Shown here: piece by piece, positions 1 to 5,547 of the stretch | How the letters are laid out: the number at the start of each line of letters is the position of its first letter | Position numbering within the stretch: position 1 is the stretch's first letter | Assembly: GCA_964624465.1 (NCBI GenBank) | Contig: CAZUZD010000147.1 | Location: 1-14,359, forward strand | Length of the DNA stretch: 14,359 nucleotides | Direction: 5' to 3' | From: CAZUZD01 sp964624465 | Lineage (GTDB): Bacteria > Planctomycetota > Planctomycetia > Isosphaerales > Isosphaeraceae | Notes under the pieces: generated by a model | Told to the model about the DNA's origin: nothing | The model's input: only the letters and a program-made list of their open reading frames with translations | The model's database searches: none | Translations under genes and position numbers: made by a program

Positions 1-87
1 CCAGCCGGCGGCGGTCGCCTCGTCGGCAAACCGGGCCAGCCAGGCGCGGTCGCCCAGCGGCGTCAGGTCGAGCTCCGGAACGGTCAC
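1..87 (-). CDS. pxpB: PxpB/KipI-like 5-oxoprolinase subunit, N-terminal 29 residues only
   Basis: Only the N-terminus is inside the window; the gene continues past the left edge. It starts with GTG at 87 and reads V-T-V-P-E-L-D-L-T-P-L-G-D-R-A-W-L-A-R-F. The pattern P-L-G-D-R-A-x-L followed by a hydrophobic strand and an acidic residue matches the N-terminus of the PxpB/KipI family, which with PxpA and PxpC forms ATP-dependent 5-oxoprolinase. The start overlaps the upstream gene's TGA as GTGA, so translation is probably coupled to the peroxidase-like selenoprotein gene. The assignment rests on a short segment, so another protein with a similar N-terminus cannot be excluded. Seeing pxpC or pxpA just beyond the edge would settle it. 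Confidence 0.55.
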   Translation of the reverse strand, partial: MTVPELDLTPLGDRAWLARFADEATAAGW

Positions 88-683
88 GGCGCGGGCTCCG
101 GGTCGCCCGCCGGCGCGGGCGGGTCGTCGAACCGGCCCAGGGGGTTGGGCGACTCCAGGCCGAAGGCGTCGGCCACGCGGTTGAAGAAGGCGAACAGGGC
201 GGTGATGTACACGCACTCGGCGATTTGTGCGTCGGTCCAGCCCAGAGCGCGCAGGCGCTCGACGTCGGCATCGGTGGTGCGGTAGGCGTGCTGGGTGACC
301 AGCCGCACGAAGTCGAGCAGGCCGCGCTCGGCCTCGGAGAGGCCGGCGGCGTCGAGGTCGGCGCGGGCCAGCGCCATCAGGGTCGGGTCGGAATCCTGCA
401 ACTGCAGGAAGGCGGCGTGCGAGCCCGTTCAGTAGGGGCACAGGTTGAGCGCCGAGACGTAGGTGGCGATCATCTCCTTGAGGCGGCGCGTGAGGTGCCC
501 CTCGGAGAAGTGCATGCGGTGGGAGACGTCGACGACGTCACGGAAAAAGTCGGGCCGGAGGCTGAGGCACTTGAGGATGCCCGGGATCGCCGGCCGGCCG
601 GGGTTGGCGGCGAACCAGTCGGCGTAGGCCGCCGCGGCGTCGCCCGTGGCCTCCGACTCCTCGACCCAGCGGATTCGTGCCAT
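84..683 (-). CDS. AhpD-like (CMD family) peroxidase-related selenoprotein with in-frame TGA read as Sec85
   Basis: One continuous frame encodes 199 residues if the TGA at 429-431 is read as selenocysteine. The N-terminal half (1-84) ends L-C-P-Y. After the TGA it continues T-G-S-H-A-A-F-L in the same frame, then a second helical half (S-E-A-E-R-x-L-L-D-F-V; F-A-F-F-N-R-V-A-D-A-F-G). The layout E70, C82, U85, H89 has the spacing of the AhpD relay and redox site (Glu118, Cys130, Cys133, His137 in the mycobacterial enzyme), with Sec in place of the second Cys. Length is about normal for peroxidase-related CMD proteins. ATG 683 is chosen because GGAG (696-693) lies 9 nt upstream; ATG 689 would leave only 3 nt. 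A hairpin at 394-409 fits a bacterial SECIS. Expected role is thiol- or selenol-based peroxide or disulfide chemistry in the cytoplasm; the substrate is unknown. Alternatives are a nonsense mutation or a sequencing error, both made less likely by the hairpin and the intact downstream frame. Confidence 0.85.
394..409 (-). promoter_or_regulatory. SECIS-like hairpin directly after the in-frame TGA
   Basis: On the minus strand the mRNA reads UCCUGC-AGUU-GCAGGA: a perfect 6-bp stem (a seventh A-U pair is possible) with a 4-nt apical loop that has G in its second position. Exactly 25 nt separate the UGA from the loop, inside the roughly 16-37 nt range used for bacterial SECIS prediction. A lower CGGG/CCCG pairing (427-424 with 387-384) could extend it below an internal loop. 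The element lies inside coding sequence, as bacterial SECIS elements do, and would bind SelB. Folding was judged by eye only. Confidence 0.72.
429..431 (-). other. In-frame TGA, proposed selenocysteine codon (Sec85)
   Basis: The codon falls exactly at the second redox position of a CxxC-xxx-H motif (C-P-Y-TGA-T-G-S-H). Reading frame, composition and family similarity carry on unchanged on both sides, so no indel is involved. A Cys codon (TGC/TGT) differs by one base, so this is the substitution expected of a Sec-for-Cys homologue. The real stop at 86-84 is also TGA, but that one has no following hairpin in coding context. Confidence 0.82.
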
Positions 684-833
684 GGCCATCGGCTCCGGTT
701 CGCTAGAATTCCCCTGGCGGCCGCCATCCCGGAGACCCGTCGGGCCGCCTGGGCTGTCACGAGCCACAGCGGCGGCCGTCTCCCGTGCAGGACGCCGCGC
801 CACTGGCTCCATTCTACCGCTGGAGGCCCGACC

Positions 834-2120
834 ATGGGGGTCCTGAGCCTGACACTCGCCGGGATGCTGCTCGTCGGCCAGGAGCCGCCAGCCGCCGACG
901 GGGTGGCCGACCACATCACCCTGGCCGACGGCGCCGTGGTCCGCGGCCTGGTCGTCGATCCGAACCAGCGGGGCAACCTGGTCCTGATCGTCCGCCGCGC
1001 CTGGGCCGAGGCCGAGCTGCCCGACCGCGCCCGCGCCTGGCGGGCCGCCGAGGCCCCCTGGATGGCCCGAGCCCGCGCCGAGCGGCTGACGCGGCTCGAC
1101 GCCTGGATCGCCGACCGCACCCGCAACCTCTCTGCCGAGGCCGCCCGCACCGACTCGCTCCTGAACGAGCTCACCTCCGAGGCCGCGCACCTCCGCACCC
1201 TCGAGCCCGACGGCGACCTGCCCCCGCTGATGATGGTCGCCCTGCCCCGCCGCGACGTGAAGGCCCTCCAGCGCCGGCCGGCCGCCACCGCCCGCCTGCT
1301 CCGCCTGGGCTGGCGCGCCCGGTTCCCCGAGGTCGAGACGATGGCCGCCGCCGACCTGAAGTCGGCGCTCGAGGGCCGCAGCCTGCCCGTGGCCGGCACC
1401 GAGCCCGTCGCGCTCGACGACCTGCTGCCCACGCCCATCGAGACCGACGCCCGCTGGCTCGCCCGTCGCGCCGCCACCGAGGTCGGCCAGGACCGCACCG
1501 GCCGGTTCGTCCGCTACGGCGATCTCGTCCTGCCCGACGCCGGCACCGACGCCGCCCCCAACCTGCTCGGCGGCGGGGTCGGCGACCTGGCGAAGCTGCT
1601 CGGCGGCGGTGCCGGTGGCGACCTGGCGGGCCTGCTCGGCGGTGCGGGCGGCGGTGACCTGTCGAACCTTGTCGGCTCGCTGCTGGGCGACCCCGCCGCC
1701 GGCGCCCCGGCCCGGCCGAAGCCCGACCCGCTCGAACCGAAGCTTGCGGCGCTCGGTGATCAGGGCCGCGTCGGGGCCGTCCTCACGGCGCTGGAGATCG
1801 CGCCCGACCTGTCGAGCGTGCAGGTCACCAGCACCCTGCTCGCCCGGCTCGGCCCCCAGCGCTGGGAGCCGGTCGCCTCGCGGAGCGTGACCGTGCGCCC
1901 CGACCAGCTCGGCCGCGACGCCGGCGTGCAGGTCGGCGCCGACCCGCAGGTGCAGTCCGTCTTCCGGATCGCCGAGAGCCTGGGCCTGCCGATCGACGCC
2001 GAGCTCAAGCAGCGCAGCCTCGCCATCGGCGCCGCCACCCAGCAGGCCCTCTCCCGCGCCCGCGCCTCTCTCCAGCCCGACCTCGACGCCCTCGCCCTCC
2101 CCCTGTCCGGCCCCCGCTGA
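834..2120 (+). CDS. Unrecognised, probably exported protein with Leu/Gly-rich repeats
   Basis: I do not recognise this 428-residue protein. ATG 834 follows GGAGG (822-826) by 7 nt, which fixes the start although the frame is open further upstream. The N-terminus (residues 4-15, L-S-L-T-L-A-G-M-L-L-V-G) is a short hydrophobic stretch that could be a signal peptide, but it has no basic residue before it. Residues about 27-45 (H-I-T-L-A-D-G-A-V-V-R-G-L-V) look like a small beta-barrel strand pair. A charged, probably helical part follows (about 50-130). Residues 244-285 hold three to four imperfect 11-12 residue repeats of the form L-L-G-G-G-x-G-G-D-L-A-x, then a Pro/Ala linker. The C-terminal third has a mixed sequence ending in an Arg/Ala-rich helix. 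It diverges from the selenoprotein gene across a 150-bp gap and has no co-directional partner. Function unknown. Confidence 0.8.
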   Translation: MGVLSLTLAGMLLVGQEPPAADGVADHITLADGAVVRGLVVDPNQRGNLVLIVRRAWAEAELPDRARAWRAAEAPWMARARAERLTRLDAWIADRTRNLSAEAARTDSLLNELTSEAAHLRTLEPDGDLPPLMMVALPRRDVKALQRRPAATARLLRLGWRARFPEVETMAAADLKSALEGRSLPVAGTEPVALDDLLPTPIETDARWLARRAATEVGQDRTGRFVRYGDLVLPDAGTDAAPNLLGGGVGDLAKLLGGGAGGDLAGLLGGAGGGDLSNLVGSLLGDPAAGAPARPKPDPLEPKLAALGDQGRVGAVLTALEIAPDLSSVQVTSTLLARLGPQRWEPVASRSVTVRPDQLGRDAGVQVGADPQVQSVFRIAESLGLPIDAELKQRSLAIGAATQQALSRARASLQPDLDALALPLSGPR

Positions 2121-2250
2121 GCCGGCTCAACGTGCCGGATGCCAGGGCCCGATCGTGCCCGCCGAACCGCCGGAGCATCCGGGGCTCCCGTCGGTCGGAT
2201 GAGCGCAGCGAAATCCGACGGTCCCGGAAGCGCCCGCCCGTCGACCGGCG

Positions 2251-2298
2251 GTGTGGCGTGGCCTGAGCGGAGCGTGGCCACGTCGACGATTCGGAGGC
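2251..2298 (+). repeat. Palindromic element copy A
   Basis: It contains the core CCTGAGCGGAGCGTGGCCAC. The 38 bp at 2261-2298 are identical to copy B at 2485-2522. The 32 bp at 2251-2282 are a perfect inverted match to copy C at 2532-2563. Its identity with the other copies well outside any gene points to a mobile or gene-converted intergenic element. Confidence 0.85.
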
Positions 2299-2320
2299 GC
2301 CTGGATCCGGGCCCCGCACG

Positions 2321-2412
2321 CGGGACCCGGGCACCCCAGCATCCGTCGTGCGGGAGGGTCAGGTTGCGGGACCCGTGCACCCCAGCATCCGTCGTGCGGG
2401 AGGGTCAGGTTG
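2321..2412 (+). repeat. Tandem duplication, 2 x 46 bp
   Basis: Positions 2321-2366 and 2367-2412 are adjacent copies of a 46-bp unit beginning CGGGACCCG and ending GTCAGGTTG. They differ at one base (G versus T at unit position 10). The near identity implies a recent duplication. Confidence 0.9.
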
Positions 2413-2430
2413 AGGAGCCGCCGGGGTGCC

Positions 2431-2453
2431 CGGGTTCCGCGAAGCGGAGCCCG
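2431..2453. repeat. 10-bp hairpin with GAA loop
   Basis: CGGGTTCCGC-GAA-GCGGAGCCCG forms a 10-bp stem with one G-U wobble. It resembles a unit of a dispersed planctomycete-type repeat, but only this copy is in the window. It may add to transcription termination in this convergent gap. Confidence 0.6.
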
Positions 2454-2484
2454 GATCCAGCAGCCCTGGACGGAGGTGCCGTGA

Positions 2485-2522
2485 GCCTGAGCGGAGCGTG
2501 GCCACGTCGACGATTCGGAGGC
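2485..2522 (+). repeat. Palindromic element copy B (direct repeat of A)
   Basis: Its 38 bp are identical to 2261-2298. Its first 22 bp (2485-2506) pair perfectly with copy C (2532-2553) across a 25-nt loop, forming a strong hairpin near the end of the minus-strand catabolic operon. Confidence 0.85.
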
Positions 2523-2531
2523 CACCGTGAT

Positions 2532-2563
2532 CGTGGCCACGCTCCGCTCAGGCCACGCCACAC
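2532..2563 (-). repeat. Palindromic element copy C (inverted)
   Basis: Exact reverse complement of 2251-2282 (32 bp), and of the first 22 bp of copy B. The B/C stem-loop lies 60-130 bp beyond the acyl-CoA ligase stop codon and could block or stabilise the operon's transcript end, although no T-run follows on either strand. Confidence 0.85.
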
Positions 2564-2622
2564 GGTAGGGAAGGATCGCTGCCGTCGGGCTGCGGGAGGG
2601 TCTTGCGAAGCTCGATCCCGCC

Positions 2623-4305
2623 TCAGGCGGTGGGGGTGCGGGCGGCGGCGTCGAGGCCGTGGCGGTCGATGCCCTGGGCGCGGAGGTCCTGCTTGCGGAC
2701 CTTGCCGGTGACGGTGCGGGGCAGCTCGGTCACGATCTCGACGTAACGCGGGACCTTGAAGTGGGCGATCTGGCCGTCGCAATGCGCCCGAACGGCCTCG
2801 GGGCTGAGGCTGGCTCCCGACCGGGGGACGATCCAGGCGGCGACGACCTCGCCGTAGCGGGGGTCGGGCAGGCCGACGACGGCGACCTCGGCGACCCCGG
2901 GCAGGTGGCAGAGGAACTCCTCGACCTCGGGCGGATAGATGTTCTCGCCGCCCCGGATGATGAGTTCCTTGCAGCGGCCCACGATCCGGTAGTTGCCGTC
3001 GGGGCGGCGGCGGGCCAGGTCGCCGGTGGCCAGCCAGCCGTCGGGCGAGAGCACCCGCGCGGTGGCCTCGGGGTTGTGGTAGTAGCCGGCCATCACGCCG
3101 TGCCCGCGCACGCAGAGCTCGCCGGCCTCGCCGTCGGGCACGTCCTCGCGGGTGATCGGGTGCACGACCCGCACCTCGACCCCGGGGATCGGCCGGCCGA
3201 CGGTGCCGACGCGGACCTCGATCGGGTCGTCGGCGTCGGTCATGGTGATAATCGGCGCCGCCTCGGTCTGGCCGTAGCCGATGACGACCTGGCGGGCCCC
3301 CAGGTCGTCGATGACCGCCTGCATCAGGGGGAGCGGACACGGGCTGCCCGCCATGATCCCCGTGCGCAGGCTCGACAGGTCGAACCGGGTCCGATCGGGG
3401 TGCTCGAGCTGGCCGACGAACATCGTCGGCACGCCGTAGACGGCCGTGCAACGCTCCGACTCGATGGCCCGCAGGGTCGCCAGCGCATCGTAGCTCGGCG
3501 CCGGCACGACCAGCGCCGAGCCGTAGACCGAGCAGACCTCGGTGCCCAGCACGCAGCCGAAGCAGTGGTAGAACGGCACCGGCACGCAGACGCGGTCGTG
3601 CTCGGTGTAGCGGGTCCGCTGGCCGATGTAATACGCGTTCATCAGCACGTTGCGGTGCGTGAGCATGGCCCCCTTGGGCAGGCCGGTGGTGCCCGAGGTG
3701 AACTGGATGTTGAAGACGTCGCCCGCCGCCACCGCCGCCTCGCGCCCCGCCAGCCCGGCGGCGACTGGCCCGCTCGCCAGCGCCTCCCACGACACCCAGC
3801 CGGGGCCCGGGCGGTCGCCGATGGCGACCAGATGGCCGAGCTTCGGCAGCCGCTCGCTCCGCCAGTCGCCATCGGTGGCGGCGGCGGCCACCTCGGGCAC
3901 GATGGCCGCGATCATGCCGACGAAGTTCGAGGTCTTGAACGGCGCGCCGACGATCAGGGTCTGCACGTCGGCCTGCCCGAGCGCCTGCTCCAGCTCGTGG
4001 AGCCGGTAGGCGGGGTTCACGTTCACCAGCACGGCGCCGATGCGGGCGACGGCGAACTGGGTGACGACCCACTCGGGCGCGTTCATCGACCAGAGGCCGA
4101 CGTGGTCGCCGGCCGCCACGCCCAGGCGGATCAGCCCCGAGGCGGCGGCGTCGACGCGGCGGTCCAGCTCGGACCAGCTCCACCGCAGCCCGAGCGCGGG
4201 GAAGACGACGGCGTCACGGTCGGGGAACCGACCGGCGGTGTGGCGGAGCACGGCGCCGACGGTCAGGCCGTCGACCCAGGGCTGGCACTCGCGGGACTCG
4301 GACAT
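2623..4305 (-). CDS. AMP-forming acyl-CoA ligase (FadD/AtuH-like)
   Basis: This 560-residue protein belongs to the ANL superfamily: it adenylates a carboxylic acid with ATP and transfers the acyl group to CoA. Visible motifs are the phosphate loop F-T-S-G-T-T-G-L-P-K-G (202-212), G-Y-G-Q-T-E (343-348), the hinge region G-D-L-A-R-R-R-P-D-G-N-Y with R-G-G-E-N-I-Y-P-P-E-V-E following, and the catalytic lysine K535 in T-V-T-G-K-V-R-K-Q. All key residues are present and length is normal. ATG 4305 has GGAGGG 7 nt upstream. It is the last gene of the minus-strand operon, 48 nt after the hydratase. By analogy with AtuH in terpene-degrading pseudomonads it may activate the pathway's free acid. The substrate cannot be read from sequence; a medium- or branched-chain acid is an inference from context. 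Confidence 0.9.
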   Translation of the reverse strand: MSESRECQPWVDGLTVGAVLRHTAGRFPDRDAVVFPALGLRWSWSELDRRVDAAASGLIRLGVAAGDHVGLWSMNAPEWVVTQFAVARIGAVLVNVNPAYRLHELEQALGQADVQTLIVGAPFKTSNFVGMIAAIVPEVAAAATDGDWRSERLPKLGHLVAIGDRPGPGWVSWEALASGPVAAGLAGREAAVAAGDVFNIQFTSGTTGLPKGAMLTHRNVLMNAYYIGQRTRYTEHDRVCVPVPFYHCFGCVLGTEVCSVYGSALVVPAPSYDALATLRAIESERCTAVYGVPTMFVGQLEHPDRTRFDLSSLRTGIMAGSPCPLPLMQAVIDDLGARQVVIGYGQTEAAPIITMTDADDPIEVRVGTVGRPIPGVEVRVVHPITREDVPDGEAGELCVRGHGVMAGYYHNPEATARVLSPDGWLATGDLARRRPDGNYRIVGRCKELIIRGGENIYPPEVEEFLCHLPGVAEVAVVGLPDPRYGEVVAAWIVPRSGASLSPEAVRAHCDGQIAHFKVPRYVEIVTELPRTVTGKVRKQDLRAQGIDRHGLDAAARTPTA

Positions 4306-4353
4306 CGCTCGTCCCTCCGGGCGTGGCCATGCAGGACGGTGTCGCGGACGGGT

Positions 4354-5172
4354 TCAGGGGTTCGACGGCGGCCGGTCGGCGGCGGTGGCCCAGCGGGGGG
4401 GCCGCTTCTGGAGGAAGGCGAGCATGCCCTCGCGCCCCTCGTCGGAGTCGCGGACCACGGCGCTCACGGCCGCGGCGCCGCGCAGATCGTTGGGCCGCCG
4501 GCTCGACTCGTCCAGCAACTGCTTGGTGGTGGCCAGCGCCACCGGACCGCCTTCGACCACCCCGGCGGCCAGCGCCAGCGCCGCGTCGAGGCACCGCGCG
4601 GCGGGCACGACGCGGTTGACCAGTCCCCAGGCCAGGGCGCGGTCGGCGTCGATCGGCAGGCCGGTCAGGAGCAGCTCGCGGGCGGGCCGATCGCCGGCCT
4701 GCCGCACCAGGTCCTGGAGCACGATGGCCGCGACCAGCCCGCGGCGGACCTCGGGGAACCCGATCCGGGCCCCGTCGGCGAGCACGACCAGGTCGCAGGC
4801 CAGCGCCAGCCCGGCGCCGCCGGCCAGGGCGTCGCCGGCGACGGCCGCCACCACCGGGCGGGGGAACCGGTGCACGCGGTCGATCAGGTCGGCGATGGCC
4901 ATCGTGTCGGCCACCGCCGCGCGGCTGGCCTCGGGCGTGTCGGGGTCGCGGGCGCTGGCCTCCTTCAGGTCCATGCCGGCGCAGAAGCTCGGGCCGTGCG
5001 CCGCCAGCACCACGGCGCGCACGCCGGGGTGGGCTTCGATCGCGTCGAAGGCGTCCGAGAGCGCGGCGATCAGCCCCCGCGACAGGGCGTTGCGGCGCTC
5101 GGGGCGGTTCAGGGTCAGCACGGCGATCGGGCCGTGGTCGGTCCGCTCGACGAGGGGGCTCGCGGTGCTCAT
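4354..5172 (-). CDS. Enoyl-CoA hydratase/isomerase family protein, methylglutaconyl-CoA hydratase-like (LiuC/AtuE type)
   Basis: A 272-residue crotonase-fold protein. Visible features are L-N-R-P-E-R-R-N-A-L (21-30), the CoA/oxyanion segment F-C-A-G-M-D-L-K-E (63-71), the second oxyanion helix G-D-A-L-A-G-G-A-G-L-A-L-A-C-D (113-127) and F-P-E-V-R-R-G-L (139-146). E141 matches the retained catalytic Glu. The first catalytic Glu of classical hydratases is replaced in G-G-A-G-L, as I recall for methylglutaconyl-CoA and isohexenylglutaconyl-CoA hydratases. It would hydrate the carboxylated unsaturated acyl-CoA made by the carboxylase in the same operon. ATG 5172 overlaps the preceding stop as ATGA, and GGAGG lies 10 nt upstream, so translation is coupled. 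Substrate assignment is by family and context only. Confidence 0.88.
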   Translation of the reverse strand: MSTASPLVERTDHGPIAVLTLNRPERRNALSRGLIAALSDAFDAIEAHPGVRAVVLAAHGPSFCAGMDLKEASARDPDTPEASRAAVADTMAIADLIDRVHRFPRPVVAAVAGDALAGGAGLALACDLVVLADGARIGFPEVRRGLVAAIVLQDLVRQAGDRPARELLLTGLPIDADRALAWGLVNRVVPAARCLDAALALAAGVVEGGPVALATTKQLLDESSRRPNDLRGAAAVSAVVRDSDEGREGMLAFLQKRPPRWATAADRPPSNP

Positions 5173-5547
5173 CGGTCGCCGGCCTCCTGGAGTGCGTCGT
5201 GACCGTGGTCCGGTTCGAGCCAGGGCGGCCGGGGGATCGGCAGCTCCAGCACGGCCGTGCCGAGCGCCTTGCCCTGGGTGTCGAGCCGCAGCGAGCCGCT
5301 GGCGCCGCCGTCGAGGGCCCCGGCGATCGTGAAGTTCAGGGCCCGGATGAGCGGCAGCTCGTAGCGGCGGATGGCCCCGGCCTCGACCCCCAGCGGCGCC
5401 AAGAACCGGGCCAGGGCNNNNNNNNNNGAGCCAGGCGAAGCGCTCCGGGTCGTCGGCCACCACGCCGATGTTGGCGCCGTCCCCCTTGTCGCCGCTGCGG
5501 GCGTGGGCCAGATCCCCGAGCCGGACGGTGGTGGCGCTGGCGTTCAC
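5169..5547 (-). CDS. AtuA C-terminal-domain-like small protein, interrupted by an assembly gap
   Basis: The gene starts with GTG 5547 overlapping the AtuA stop (GTGA), with GGAGG 7 nt upstream. The first part reads L-G-D-L-A-H-A-R-S-G-D-K-G-D-G-A-N-I-G-V, the signature of the domain usually found at the C-terminus of AtuA-family proteins. After ten Ns it continues A-L-A-R-F-L-A-P-L-G-V, R-Y-E-L-P, A-L-N-F-T-I-A-G-A-L-D-G-G, and S-L-R-L-D-T-Q-G-K, ending at TGA 5171-5169. The two halves differ by one frame only because ten Ns is not a multiple of three; the gap size is surely a placeholder. True length is probably about 125-135 residues. Its stop overlaps the hydratase start. Biochemical role is unknown; it presumably works with the adjacent AtuA protein. 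Confidence 0.78.
5418..5427. other. Assembly gap (10 N)
   Basis: Ten Ns sit inside the AtuA C-terminal-domain gene. Family alignment from memory needs a few residues here and a gap length divisible by three, so the number of Ns does not measure the missing sequence. The apparent frameshift should not be taken as a pseudogene. Confidence 0.95.

Larger units (their letters stand above)
2121..2622. repeat. Gene-free convergent gap filled with palindromic and tandem repeats
   Basis: About 500 bp lie between two convergent stop codons, and I see no credible gene here. The stretch holds a 7-bp hairpin with a 12-nt loop (2194-2219), three copies of a palindromic element, a 2 x 46-bp tandem duplication and a 10-bp hairpin with a GAA loop. 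The inverted 11-mer CTGGATCCGGG / CCCGGATCCAG (2301-2311 and 2451-2461) frames the middle. It resembles a cluster of REP- or MITE-like dispersed elements and may also end transcription from both sides. Confidence 0.75.

Noticed and set aside
84..683. Reading the interrupted AhpD-like gene as a pseudogene or as two separate genes
   Set aside because: The break is a single TGA at the redox Cys position, in frame, followed by a SECIS-like hairpin, and no other damage is seen. The second half alone would lack the active site and would have to start at a TTG inside the hairpin.
704..816. TAGAAT boxes at 704-709 (plus) and 816-811 (minus) as divergent promoters for the first two genes
   Set aside because: Neither has a recognisable -35 element at 16-19 nt. 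The boxes are plausible by composition but too weak to list as features.
429..1190. 253-residue minus-strand frame covering the start of the AhpD-like gene and the opposite hypothetical gene
   Set aside because: Only its last 84 residues are the real AhpD-like N-terminus. The upstream part is antisense to the plus-strand gene at 834, is low-complexity, and lies before a better start with a ribosome site at 683.
2251..2563. CRISPR array
   Set aside because: The repeats are few, unequally spaced, in both orientations, and partly in direct tandem with no spacers.
2139..2711. Open frame through the repeat island (190 residues)
   Set aside because: It is built from the repeated palindromes and the antisense end of the ligase gene, has no ribosome site and shows no protein-like composition.
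2659..5202. Very long open frame on the plus strand opposite the ligase and hydratase genes
   Set aside because: It is antisense to well-supported genes, its translation is low-complexity (Gly/Ala/Asp/His/Arg) and no family motif is seen. Such frames are expected in DNA of this GC content. The same applies to long antisense frames at about 5199-7673, 7886-9322, 9688-12501 and 12883-14295.
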